The notes under the pieces: model-generated
The model's input: the letters and a program-made list of their open reading frames with translations, nothing else
Database searches by the model: none
What the model was told of the DNA's origin: nothing
Assembly: GCF_014352955.1 (NCBI RefSeq)
Contig: NZ_CP060691.1
Location: 186,001-250,000 of the forward strand
Source: Mycoplasma sp. Pen4
Lineage (GTDB): Bacteria; Bacillota_I; Bacilli_A; Mycoplasmatales; Metamycoplasmataceae
DNA length: 64,000 nt
Direction of reading: 5' to 3'
In this document: piece after piece, positions 46,131-57,206 of the stretch
Position numbering within the stretch: position 1 is the first letter of the stretch
How the letters are laid out: each line of letters starts with the position of its first letter
Position numbers and translations under genes: made by a program

Positions 46131-46183
46131 GAATGATTTAGCGATTAATTTAACTCTTTAAGCAATTACTTCAATTAATCTTG

Positions 46184-46189
46184 TACAAT
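46184..46189 (+). promoter_or_regulatory. -10 box placing the transcript start at the nuclease ATG
   Basis: TACAAT ends 6 bases before the ATG at 46196, and no Shine-Dalgarno exists. If used, the mRNA would begin at or next to the start codon (leaderless). Confidence 0.5.
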
Positions 46190-46195
46190 ACTTAT

Positions 46196-47023
46196 ATGGC
46201 TAGAAAATACTATAACAATATACATTATACAATTGACTATAATAACCAAGTTATTATCCTAAGTGACAAAATGTATGATGATCTTCATTCAAATAATCAA
46301 TGAACAAAATACAAAAAAATGGGTGGTAGCAGTATCTCTGACTTATTAATCAAAGATGCTTTCAAAAGCGAATTTAGCGCTTTTTGTCATATCACACGTT
46401 TAAAATTACCCGTTTTAACACAAAAATATGTTAAGGCTGGGGTTGAATTAGAACCAAAAATTTTCGATTTCTTAAGAGCAAAATTACCAGATTATGGAAT
46501 TGAAAATTTTGTCGCAGAAGATTTTGGGTATGATTACTTCAAAAATGATCCAATCATTGGTGGGGTTCCTGATGGATTTATTCCAAAATACAATATGATT
46601 CTTGAAATTAAAACAGCACAAGAAAAGAAAAAAGAAATTTGAAAAAAAGATGGTGTTGATGTTTCATACCGTAAACAAGCACAATTATATTCATATCTTA
46701 AAGGCGCTGATAAGTATGCAATTGTTGCATTATTCTTAAAACCAGATGAAGGTGATTACGAACATCCTGAATTAATCAATCTTAATCAACGTGATATTGA
46801 AACATATGCATTCAAATTAAATGAAGCAGATGCAATTGATGATATTAAAAAAGTTAAAGAGTGATATATACATTATACAAACACTAAAATTTCACCTAAA
46901 TTTGATCTTGCAATCAATGGTGATCAAATTGAATATTTAGCTTGTGAAAATGAGCAACAATGAATTGGATTGTTAAATAAATGAAAAGCAGCAGGAAAAG
47001 CTGATCCTGACATTAAACCATAA
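46196..47023 (+). CDS. YqaJ-like PD-(D/E)XK nuclease
   Basis: A 275-aa protein with the core of a phage-exonuclease-type fold. GVELEPKIFDFL carries the first acidic residue, DPIIGGVPDGF the Asp, ILEIKTAQ the E-x-K, and YRKQAQLYSYL the closing Gln/Tyr helix. Relatives degrade or trim DNA and are widespread in mycoplasmas as conserved putative nucleases. There is no signal peptide, so the likely role is DNA repair or recombination inside the cell. TGA-Trp at 46638 and elsewhere. No ribosome site is visible before the ATG, and a -10 box lies 6 bases upstream. Two tandem terminators follow. Confidence 0.85.
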
Positions 47024-47101
47024 TTTAATATAACTAATAAATCTAAGAGCCATTACATTGCTATAATTCATAACTTAATTAAAATTCATTTATTCTATAG
47101 G

Positions 47102-47121
47102 CCAGGTCTTCACCTGGTTTT
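47102..47121 (+). terminator. Terminator 1 after the nuclease gene
   Basis: CCAGGT-CTTC-ACCTGG stem-loop followed by TTTTAT. It is GC-rich for this genome. Confidence 0.85.
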
Positions 47122-47127
47122 ATATTT

Positions 47128-47151
47128 CAACTTTTAGAAAAAAGTTGTTTT
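47128..47151 (+). terminator. Terminator 2 after the nuclease gene
   Basis: CAACTTTT / AAAAGTTG stem with a 4-base loop, then TTTTAT. It lies 10 bases after the first terminator. Confidence 0.65.
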
Positions 47152-47253
47152 ATGATGTATTTTAAGATGAATTAAATTCTTTTAACATTAAAACTCGTGT
47201 AATTATATATAATACTTTTATTGTTTAAGACACACAATATAAAAAGGAGTAAA

Positions 47254-48003
47254 ATGCTGGCATTTATATTTTGATATTACTTCAGAAATAATCCAATAAT
47301 TGAAACATTATTTAATAACTCAACTATTGGAAGGGGTTATTTAATCAAAAATAATCTTAAAGTTTCTGATGAATATTTATCAACAGCAAAAAAATACATT
47401 AAAAGATTACTTTTAATTGAAATATTTTTAATGATATTTTATATATCTATAGTAATTACAGTTTCAGTTTTCCTTATCTTTAATGTTCTTGGTTTTGATA
47501 AAGAAACAAAAACAACAACATGATTTATAATTCTTCAACGTGTTGTTCCTGTTTTTGTCACAATGGTTCCTACTTTTTTATTATTAGCACCAATTGTAAA
47601 AACATTGAGGATGTTAAAGTTCTTTCAAAAATGAGAAATTTTTAACAAAGAATTATTAAATGATCGGTTAATTGAAAATCAACTAGATTCATTAGAAAAA
47701 GATAACTACACTCAATTTAAAATCAATCAAACTGATGATATTATCATTAAAACTAAAACAATTATTTTCGATGGTAGTGCAATAAAGAAAAATGAAGTAG
47801 AAAATGCTGAATTTGATTGAAGTAGATTAAAATCACATGATCTTAAATTAAAATTATTTAAATCAAAAATTTTGTCAAATAAATTCCAAATTTACGCATG
47901 CATGATTCAAGATTATGAGAATGCAACATATAATGAAAATGAAATCAACATTAATATGTTTTATGATGCATATAATGCCGCAAATAGAGAGATAAGAAAT
48001 TAA
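47254..48003 (+). CDS. Two-helix membrane protein, 249 aa (paralogue A)
   Basis: Unknown family. Two long transmembrane segments (EIFLMIFYISIVITVSVFLI and VVPVFVTMVPTFLLLAPIV) lie in the first 120 residues. A cytoplasmic-looking domain of ~125 residues ends IQDYENATYNENEININMF. The same layout and a matching C-terminal pattern recur in the next gene, so the two are tandem paralogues. The ATG at 47254 has AAAAAGGAG upstream and a TATAAT at 47208-47213. TGA is read as Trp several times, which hides the gene if the standard code is used. Confidence 0.78.
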
Positions 48004-48025
48004 ATAGGTTTATAGCCTATTTTTT
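48002..48025 (+). terminator. Short terminator after paralogue A
   Basis: AATAGG / CCTATT stem with a 7-base loop and a run of T, overlapping the stop codon. Confidence 0.6.
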
Positions 48026-48216
48026 AATAACTTTGTTGCTTTTAAGACAAATTAATCATAATTTAGTTAATAAACATTTGTGGTGGTTTTTTAACTTATA
48101 AAACGTATTTTAATAATAAAACATTATAATTGTATTATTAGTTAAATCATTAGGAACAAGCACAAATATTCATAATGATATTTTTTTAAAAACAACTAGG
48201 AGAAAGGTTTAAAAGT

Positions 48217-48942
48217 ATGATAACAATAATATTATTAATATTTTATTATCTAAGCTCTGAATTAAAAATGCTTAGATGAATTTACACAAACATTGCTAGA
48301 ACATATGTTAGATCTAAAATTAAAGTTCGTGAAAACACTCTAGATTACTACATTGCAAAATTAAAGCATTTAGATAAAATTTTAACAATATTTGTTTCTA
48401 TTCTATGTTTTACACTTCTTATTCTTGGTATATTTCTCTTAATTGCTGGTATCCTTGCTGATAAAAATGGCGGCACAAAATTATTTATTGGGCTTGGTTT
48501 TATGCTTTATGCATTATTAGCTCCATTTTCATTGGTTGTTGAGTTATTTATTATTAAATATCCATTATTAATACTAAAACAATGACAAAAAACAAATAAA
48601 GGTCTTTCAGATGAATTTCTTTTAGATAATAAAATTGATTTTGATCAAGTACATAATTTTGAACAAATCCAATTATTCCAAAAATCATATCGTTTCGTAC
48701 ATCCAAGAAGAATTGTTTTTATTACAACTCCGAATATCGCTTCTAGAATGAATAATTCTCCTAAATGAATTCGAATTTTTAGATCAAGTTTCAAGGTTCC
48801 GAGAAAACCTTTAATCATGTGAAATAAGAATTACTTCAAATACTTATTAATGATGCAAATTTACCACGAAAGCACTGTAAATAAGCAACCCTTAAACATT
48901 AATATGTTTATTAATGAATATCGTCTAATTAGTGGTAAATAA
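48217..48942 (+). CDS. Two-helix membrane protein, 241 aa (paralogue B)
   Basis: Same design as the preceding gene: an N-terminal basic segment, two transmembrane helices (ILTIFVSILCFTLLILGIFL and IGLGFMLYALLAPFSLVVEL), then a soluble domain. The C-termini match: YLLMMQIYHEST...PLNINMFINEYRL here against IYACMIQDYENAT...EININMFYDAYNA in paralogue A. Function unknown. The ATG at 48217 is preceded by AGGAGAAAGG. A TATAAT at 48125-48130 may be its promoter. TGA-Trp occurs at RWIYTN, KQWQK, KWIRI and MWNKN. Confidence 0.78.
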
Positions 48943-49053
48943 GATCAAATTATTAAAATATACTCACTGTAAAATAAATCCAGTGAGTATTTTTATATCT
49001 TGTTTTCTTGATTTTGATATTTTTTCACAAAAACATCTCAGTTAATATAAATT

Positions 49054-49084
49054 TTGTAAATTCATTTGAATTATACATTATAAT
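49054..49084 (+). promoter_or_regulatory. Promoter of the orphan RNA
   Basis: TTGTAA (49054-49059) and TATAAT (49079-49084) with a 19-bp spacer, just ahead of the GC-rich RNA-like block. Confidence 0.6.
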
Positions 49085-49090
49085 ATTTAT

Positions 49091-49190
49091 GTGATTAGTT
49101 GACAACAACTCCCAGCCCGGGCACGTTAAAAGAATGGGGTAAACGTTTTTATGCACCCGCTGTTGTCGGCATTGGATGGGTGCTTTTTTG
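49091..49190 (+). ncRNA. Orphan structured RNA of ~100 nt
   Basis: A block of roughly half G+C in a very AT-rich 460-base gap. It starts about 7 bases after a TATAAT and ends with GCACCC (49153-49158) / GGGTGC (49178-49183) and TTTTTT. A second helix, GACAACA (49101-49107) / TGTTGTC (49161-49167), interlocks with the terminator stem, and a local ACGTT/AACGT hairpin lies inside. It contains the 8-base palindrome GCCCGGGC. No gene follows on this strand, since the next genes converge. It lacks the GGAAGGAAGC-type loop of SRP RNA and is too short for tmRNA or RNase P RNA. The remainder of the gap (48943-49053 and 49191-49374) shows nothing. Confidence 0.65.
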
Positions 49191-49374
49191 TATATCATTA
49201 AGTAATGAGAAGATAAATGAAATATGAAATTTATTATTAAAAATTAATAACTTTTATATATAACAGCACTATATATTGAACTGAATAACTACTTATTTAT
49301 TACTTAGTGTATTTTGTATTTATCTCTTTTATCACTACACACAAGTTGAAAAGCTTCTGTTTTACATACAAAAA

Positions 49375-49400
49375 AACTAGCTTACAGAAGCTAGTTTTAA
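49375..49400. terminator. Terminator at the end of the opp operon
   Basis: A perfect 9-bp stem AACTAGCTT-ACAG-AAGCTAGTT. On the minus strand it is followed by TTTTTTGTATG, just after the oppF stop. It also has TTTTAAT on the plus side. Confidence 0.85.
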
Positions 49401-49403
49401 TTA

Positions 49404-50741
49404 TTATTTATAAATACCTTGTTTTCATTCTTCAAGTTCTTTTGGTGTAGCTAAAATAAAGTGATCATCATTAATTTTGATTCATTCAGGTTGGTTTTGA
49501 TAACTATATTCATGAATTGAAGGGTTATATTCATAACCAATTAAACTTTGTTTATCTGAGTCAATTGATGGAACTGAATCAAGTAAAGATTTTGTATATG
49601 GATGAAGTGAATGGTTCATGATTTCATCTGTTGAACCAACTTCAAGTAATCTACCTTTATTCATAACTGCGATACGATCTGAAATATATTCAACCATACG
49701 CAAGTCGTGAGCAATAAATAAGATTGTTAAATTATACTTTTCTTTTAAATCATTAAAGATGTTTACTACTTGAGCTTGGATAGAAACGTCAAGTGCTGAA
49801 ATTGGTTCATCGGCAATTAATAATTGTGGACGCAATGCAACTGCACGTGAGATACCAATACGTTGTTGTTGACCACCAGAGAACTCAAGTGGGTAACGTT
49901 TAAGAACTGAATCATCTAAACCAACACTTTTAAGAATGTTTCTAACAAGAACTTTACGACAATCTGTTTCTGATAATTTGTTAAGTTCTTTTCTTTCTTC
50001 ATATGCTTTTTTAAGAACTTCAAGCGCTTCATCAACACCTTCTTGTTTCTTTAATTTAGCATAGAAGTCATGATATAAACTTGAAAATGCAACATTTTCA
50101 TCTACAGCAATATCTTTATCTAATTCTCTTTTGTATCATCCAAATAATTCTGGATGTGTTTCTTGATTTAAATATGAATAAACTTCTTTAACTACATCTT
50201 GATCATAGTTATATATGTAAATTTCTTTTGCGTTTTTAGTATTAACTAAACCTTCTGAAACAACCGCTTCAACATTTTTATGTGGGTTTAATGAGTTAGC
50301 AGGATCTTGGAAGATCATTTGAACTTTATTGACCATAAAGTTTTCTAATTTTTTATAGTCACGTAATTTTTTACCAAATTTGAAACCACGTTTCATTTTG
50401 TGTGGCAATACTTGATCTAAAATTTTAATTTCCCCAAATGAGTGTGGTGTAAGTCCGATAATTGCTCTACCAATTGTTGATTTACCTGAACCAGATTCAC
50501 CAACAAGCCCTAAAACTTCACCTTTGTAAATGTTAATATTGAAATCAGTTACAGCTCTAAATGCATGTGAACCGGTTCCATAAGTAATATCAACATTATT
50601 TAAACTTGCTAAAACTTCTTTACCTGGGGCGACTTTCATTAATTCATCAGTACCTTTTGTAAGGTTTCTGTATGTTGTTACTGTACGAAATGGGAATTTT
50701 TTAGTTTGTTCATAATAGATGTTTTCATTTAATTTTGGCAT
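49404..50741 (-). CDS. oppF: Oligopeptide ABC transporter ATPase OppF
   Basis: A 445-aa ATPase of the peptide importer. Walker A is GESGSGKST, the Q-loop lies in MIFQDPANSLNP, the signature is LEFSGGQQQRIG, Walker B is LLIADEP, and the H-loop is FIAHDL. Between the Q-loop and the signature lies an insert of roughly 100 residues compared with standard OppF, a feature often seen in mycoplasmas. The C-terminal HPYTKSLLDSVP is the Opp/Dpp-specific tail. Five bases separate it from oppD and there is no Shine-Dalgarno, so translation is probably coupled. Confidence 0.95.
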
Positions 50742-50746
50742 AACTA

Positions 50747-52000
50747 TTATTTAACTTCTTGTGAAGCTAAAAATTCCTTTCATAATTTAAGAATATGCTT
50801 AGGTGGTTGATATTCTTCTGCATTTTCGTCAAGTAACGCTGTTTTAGCTCTATGTGTTTCTGATAATCAATAGAAGTCTGGTTCTACTTCAAAGTCTCTA
50901 CCTAAGGCATAATCGTTTCTGACTGCGAATGCATCACCAACGATGTTATTTAAGCTAGATGGTACTGAACCTCTAATTGTAGCAAGTCTTTCACCTTTGT
51001 TAACATCAGGCATACTTAAGATTAAACCTCATGTATATGGGTGTTGTGGGTATTTTAAGATTTCTCTTGCTTTACCTTCTTCGATAATTTGACCAGCATA
51101 CATAATTGAAATGTAATCAGCAATCGAAGCAACAACTCCAAGGTCGTGAGTAATGAATACGATTGATAATTTTAATTTTTCTTGTAATTCTTTAATTACA
51201 TCAAGCACTAAGGCTTGAACAGTTGGATCAAGTGCTGTTGTAGGTTCGTCCATAACTAAAATTTTAGGTTCAAGCGCAACGATTGCGGCAATAACAACAC
51301 GCTGTATCATTCCCCCAGACATTTCATGAGGATATAACTTCATAACAGCTTCTGGGTCGTTGATTTTAGTTAATCTAAGGAATTCTACAGCTCTATCGTA
51401 TGCTTCTTTTTTAGTTTTAACAACTTTATTAATAAGCATACCTTCCATAATTTGTTTTCCAACTTTCATTGTTGGATTTAATGTTGACATTGGGTTTTGG
51501 AATACTGCTGAAACAACTCTACCACGGTAGTGTGATTTTTCTCAATCTTTAGTAGTGAATTTTTCAACATGATTTCCGTATAACATGATTTCACCAGAAT
51601 CAATAACAGCATTATCTCCTGTTAAACCATATAAAAGAGATGTAATAACTGATTTACCTGATCCTGATTCACCGATGATAGCATGAACTTTACCTTCGTA
51701 AATTTTAATACTTGGTCCACGTAAAACTTTATTCTTTTCACCTGGACGTGAAGGGTTTGTGAAACTAAGGTTAATATCTCTAATTTCGGCTGCAATAGGT
51801 AATTTTGTACCGTCTGCGAACTCTTGATATTCAGTAGTTGCTAAGAATTCATCTCAATCAAATAAGTCATTCTTATTTGATAAAAATGAGAATTTGTTTG
51901 CAAATCAAACTTTAATGTGTCTTCCTAATTTATTGAATGTATTTTTCTTTGGTTCCTTTGTAGTAGTTACATTTGTATCAATATTGTTTTTATCTTGCAT
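50747..52000 (-). CDS. oppD: Oligopeptide ABC transporter ATPase OppD
   Basis: A 417-aa ATPase pairing with OppF. Walker A is GESGSGKSV, the Q-loop is AVFQNPMSTLNP, the signature is HEMSGGMIQRV, Walker B is ILVMDEP, and the H-loop is FITHDLGV. An N-terminal extension of ~75 residues precedes the ABC core, with a further ~60-residue tail after HPYTWGLI. The ATG at 52000 has AGGAG in the end of oppC. TGA-Trp codons occur at both ends. Confidence 0.95.
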
Positions 52001-52011
52001 AAATATAACTC

Positions 52012-53067
52012 CTATCTTTGTCTTCTAAGTGCATCTTGAACTGTTGAACCAATAAGCTGCACACTTGTTGTAATTAAAATTAAGAATGTTGATGGAACAA
52101 ATACATATCTTAAGTAATCAGGGAATACTTTTTGACCTTCAGAGATAACGTTTCCTAATGTTGGAACATCATCAATCGCAAGTCCAATGAATGCAAGTGA
52201 TGTTTCAGATAAAACAACACCTGGGATTGTAAAAACTAATTGTGTAATTAAGATTGGTAAGATAACTGGAATGTAGTTTTTAAGCACTTTTCAAGTTGGT
52301 GTACCAAGAATTTTAGATGCTGAAACTCATTCAAAGTATTTTGCTCTTTTAACTTGAGCTCTAATTTGGTTTGCCATACCCGTTCATGAAGTTAATGATA
52401 ATGAGAACACAATAACTCAGAAACTAGGGCGTAGAATAATTGTCATTAAAATTAAGATAATAATCGTTGGAACAATTGAGATAACCTTAATGATAAATGT
52501 CATAATCTTATCAAAGAACTCAAAGTGACCCATCATGATTCCAATTGTTAAACCAATTGAAACCTCAATAACAGTAACGACAAGTGCTAAGGCAAGTGAG
52601 TACCTTAAACCTCATCAAATTCTAGCTCAATAATCACGTCCTGCGGCATCTGTACCAAATCAGTGATAGATATTGAATGAATCGTATGAATTAAATGTTA
52701 AATTACCATCATTGTGGTTTGTAGCGTTAGGATCTTGAGTTGTAAATGGAATGATAATTGATAATAAGATAATTACCATTAAAGTTACAAATCCAAATAC
52801 TCCAGCAAATGAACGTGAGAAACGATTTATAAACTCTTTGAATGCACGTGTTTGTGAGCCCATGTGTAAGTCGTTTTCAAAGTCCATTATTTTACCAACT
52901 ATTTTTCAACTTTGATAGTTAAATGGTTGTGTAATTGGGTTTGGTGCAGCCATATCAGCCATGGCTTCTTTATTTGTTTCACCAAGATCTTGACGTTGAC
53001 GAATTTTATTTGCTCAATTTGAGACAAATTTGTTTAATTTGCCTTTTTTCTTAATGTTTTTATCCAT
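52012..53067 (-). CDS. oppC: Oligopeptide ABC transporter permease OppC
   Basis: A 351-aa permease. An N-terminal cytoplasmic segment of ~85 residues, longer than usual, precedes the first helix (VFGFVTLMVIILLSIIIPF). The binding-protein-dependent permease core follows, ending with the EAA loop region (EWVSASKILGTPTWKVL) and LAFIGLAIDDVPTLG. Its ATG overlaps the oppB stop by one base (TAATG). The FGTDAAGRD motif is typical of OppC/DppC. Confidence 0.95.
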
Positions 53068-54104
53068 TATGCACCTCTCCTTCTAATACGAGGATCAATT
53101 GCTTCATAAAGAATATCTCTAAATGCATATGATAAAACAGTTAATAAAGCAAACATAGCAATTAAGAACAAGATAACTGGATAATCTTTTCCTTGAATTG
53201 CATCAAGTAATGTGTTACCTGATCCAGGAATTAAGAAGATTTGTTCGATAAAGATACTTCCTAAGAATGAACCAAAGATAACAGCGGGGAAGAATGTTGC
53301 GATTGGGAATAATGCAGGTTTAAGTGCGTGTCTTCAAACGAAACGGTTTCTTGAAACACCTTTTAAGTAAGCGAATTTAGCATGCACTGAATTCAACTCA
53401 CGGTTTAATTCAGTTCTGATGTATTTAATATAAACAATGATACTTCCAAGTGATAAGGCTAGACCAGGCAAGATGAACGTTGCAAAGTTTTTATCATCAA
53501 ATACGTATGGAATTCCTGCTTCTCTACCGATGAATACCAATAATAAGGCAAAAATGATTGATGGAACTGATGAGAAAATACTTACAACGATTGTTGAAAT
53601 ATTATCAACTCATCCACCAGGATTTTTACCAACTCAAATACCTAATGAAATACCAACTGTAACAGTTAATAAAACTGAGAAAATTCCTACTAAGAATGAT
53701 TTATAGAAACGCTCTCAAATAAATGAGTTAATTGGTTGATCAGGGAAAAGAACTAATGAGACTCCAAAATCACCATGGAATAAGTCTTTTAAGTAATTAA
53801 AGTACCTAACAATTAATGGTTTATCTAAACCTAAAGCAATCTCTTTTGCTTTTCTTGCTTGTTCATCTAGTCCTTTTAATGCAGGGTTTTCACCTGGTAC
53901 TGCATTGATTAAGAAAAATGTAATTGAAATAACGATTATACCTATGATAAAGAACTCAAGCATAATTTTGAAAGTTCTTCACGCTGTTTTTAGAAATGGA
54001 GAGTCAATAGCAAGTAGTTTATCTTTTAAACTAAGAGTGAGTGAACGTTTATTAGAAAAACGAACCTCATTATCTGATAATTTTGTTTTGTTAAATTTAA
54101 ACAT
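53067..54104 (-). CDS. oppB: Oligopeptide ABC transporter permease OppB
   Basis: A 345-aa permease. The helix FFIIGIIVISITFFLINAVPG precedes the conserved periplasmic-type loop with GLDKPLIVRYFNYL and the FHGDFGVSL motif. The EAA loop reads KFAYLKGVSRNRFVWRHALK and the family end motif IEQIFLIPGSGNTLLDAI. The ATG at 54104 has AAAGGAG upstream. It is 15 bases from oppA. Confidence 0.95.
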
Positions 54105-54119
54105 TAAATAAACTCCTTT

Positions 54120-57100
54120 CTACCCTTGTCTTTTCTTAGGTAATCCAATTCTAGGTGGACGTGTATAATCATAAGCATATTGAAGTGAGAATGTAAATAA
54201 ACTATCTACCCCTCCAACTTTTGTTATTTCTCAGTTTGTATCAACTTCCATAAGCGGAATAACCATTGCAGCATCACGTACAACTTTTTCTAATGCACCT
54301 ATAAATAAGTACACATAGTCTTGTGATCATTTTGCAATTAATTCTTCATCATTAAAGTTACCCGCAAAGAATGAGCTGATTCTTGATGAATAATCAAATA
54401 CAGTTTCATTTGGTTTAATGAAAGCTAATTCAATAAATTTATTTCAGAAGTTTGGAATGATAAGATCCGGGTTTGCTTCTTTTAATTTTGTATTATTGAA
54501 ATCAAGTCTAATATTTGTATCATTTGTCATTGTTGCTATTTCTTCTACTGTTTTTGTGTCTTGTAAGTAAGAAATAACTATTCTTGCTAATCTTGCTGCT
54601 TTAACTTTTGGATTTTTTACCACAAGATATTCCAATAAGTTAGAAATATATCTTTGTGTAAATCTATGTGCATTAGGGAATTTTGCTTCAAATTCAGATT
54701 TTAATGAGTTTCAAAGTCCTGAAAATTCAACAATATCAATAGCACTTTGTGATTCTAATGCTTTGTCATAAGCTTCTTTGATTGTTGCGTTATTATTAAT
54801 AATTGCTTGAGCAGCTGCAACATCACTTGCTATAATATCTTCTTTTGTAAATTCTGGATGTTGTGTTTGCATTGCTTCAACGTAAAGTTGTACAACATAA
54901 TCACCATAGCTATATGAACCTACTGGGTTTTCTTTAAATGCAATTGCTTTTTGGTTGATTGTGTCAATTTCATCTTTTTTAAAGAATGTTGCTACATAAT
55001 CTTGAGCACCATTTCCACCAATACGGTCATAGTTTTGATAAATAATATCGTATGAACCATTTTCAATATAACTTGCAAAGATATTTTCAGGTAAGCTCTT
55101 AAGATCAATTTCAACAAAGTTATCAAATTCTTTAGCTAAAATTTCTTTTAAGTATGCTCCGGCTTGTTTTTGTTCATCTGTTCCATTGTTAATGTAACGT
55201 AATGTAACTTTTTTGATCTCTGGATGTTTTGCTTTATATCTTTCGATGTAGAATTTCGCAGTTTGCGGATCGTAAACAATATCTTTTCTCTTTGTATGTT
55301 CAAAGTTGAATTGTTTAGATAAGTGTTCTACGAAATCATAGTTTTGTAATGCGAATTCTTTATTATTTTTTGCTTTAGTTTTTAAGTCTCCAAAGAACAT
55401 TTCGATATTTTTACCATCGAATGTTTTGTATTGACCATATGCTGTTCAAGTTGTTACAGGGAATGAGAAATCTCATTGCACTGCTTTAAGAATTTGCTCT
55501 CTATTAATTGCATAATAAATTGCATTTCTTAAATCTTGATCTTGTACTGCACTATCAGCATTTGTTTCATTATCTAAGTTAAATCCAAATGCAATCGTTC
55601 CATAACCTTGGTTTTTGTTAAGGTATTCTTTAAATTCAGCATTTGATCAATAACCGTTAATTTTTGAAGCAGGAATATATGTTTGTGAAATAATTCCATC
55701 TTCAAAGAAAATTGAGTTTGAGTTTTTGTTTGTTGAGAAACGAATTTCAATTTTGTTTGAAATTACGTTTTCAACATCAAAGTATTCTTTGTTTTTTGCT
55801 AGTTTGATGTATCCGTTAGGTCCAAGTAAAATTCCGTTTTTACCACCATCAATAACAAATGGTCCAGATGTAAGGAATTCACCAGGTTTTGAACCATAAA
55901 TATCAATTCCACCTGCTTGAGTTTCAACATATTTTCTATTAATCGGATATAAGTGAGTAATAATTGTCGAAACTAAGAAACCTAGTTCTGGTGTATGGTT
56001 TTCGTCAAAAATCATAGTAAATGAGTTTTCATCTCTTGAATATGATTTAATAATACCTTTTGAATCGCGTCTGAATTCAAATTTTTGGTATGGGTTAACA
56101 AATGGATTTTTTACAAGTGTAACTTGGATTTTTTTGCCATCTTGAAGAATTGTGAATGGTTGTTTTTCTAAATTAGCATCAAATTTAGCGTTTTCTTCAA
56201 GTTCTAAACCTTTTGTAATTGTTTCATTATCATAATCAAGAAATGCTTGACCTGTATAAAAACCAAACTCTAATGCAGCTTCTTTAATTTTAGCTACTTC
56301 AAGAGCATCTTTCGGTTCATTTGTTTTTTCATCAAAAATTTGACTTTGTCAGATAGTTTCATCATTTGGATCTTGGATGTACATGTTTAATTCTTCATTA
56401 AAAATGTATTTTCTTCTGCCGAATGGATTTTTGTATGCTTGGTTGAATTTCTGAATGTATTCTTTTTGTGCATCAATAAATTTATCTGCACCACGAATAC
56501 CGTATTTTCTAATAGTATCTAGTTTTTGTGAACCAGTGTTAATATCAAGAATGTACTCTAAGTAATCACGCACGTCTTGTGATGTAACAAAATCTCCATT
56601 GCTTCAACGATTTTTCTTTGCGTTTGTAAATCCAGTGAATGCCATGTAGTTATTGGCATTGCGTGGGTTAACAAATCCATAAATTGTTGATCCTTCTGTG
56701 ATAACTGAACTTGATGTAGCGGCTCCAATACCACCAACGAGACCAAAGTTACTTAATTCATAGTAACCACTTGAAATCAATCCTGTTCCTGAATCTCTTA
56801 GAATTGCTTTTTCATTTTGTTTTGCGAAATCATCAAAATTAGATGAACCTAAATTTTCACCATCCTTATCACTTCTTTGTTTTTCGACTAATCCAAAGTT
56901 GAATCTATTTGTTGTAAGAACTGATTTTAAGGCACTATTTGGTCCAGTTTTAATGAATGAATCCACTAGTGATGGAATGATTTTATCCATTGATTTATAT
57001 TTTACGTAGTTTAAGTTGTTAATCGGCTCTGTTGCTAGTCCTAAATCATAGTTAACACCAGCAGGTCTATTTGAATGTAATTTTGTATTTTCAGTATTAG

Positions 57101-57194
57101 ATATATCAACACACGATACAGATGCTAAAACAGTTAATGGAGTAGCAACTGTAAGTGGTATTAATAATTTTTTTCTTAATTTTCTTTTGATCAT
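54120..57194 (-). CDS. oppA: Oligopeptide-binding lipoprotein OppA
   Basis: A 1024-aa substrate-binding lipoprotein of the importer. It is about twice the size of firmicute OppA, as in other mycoplasmas. The signal ends with a lipobox-like LASVSC (Cys28). The SBP_bac_5 fold is indicated by segments such as GEFLTSGPFVIDGG, RNAIYYAINREQILKAV and KFDANLEKQPF. Mycoplasmal OppA proteins are also known as adhesins and ecto-ATPases. No Walker motif is obvious here. The ATG at 57194 has AAGGAGAG placed in the 12-base gap after the PDxFFG gene. Confidence 0.92.
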
Positions 57195-57206
57195 TGCTCT
57201 CCTTAA

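Noticed and set aside
49091-49190. SRP (4.5S) RNA or tmRNA
   Set aside because: No GGUCAGG...GGAAGGAAGC-type apical loop on either strand, no tRNA-like ends or tag reading frame, and the size is wrong for tmRNA.
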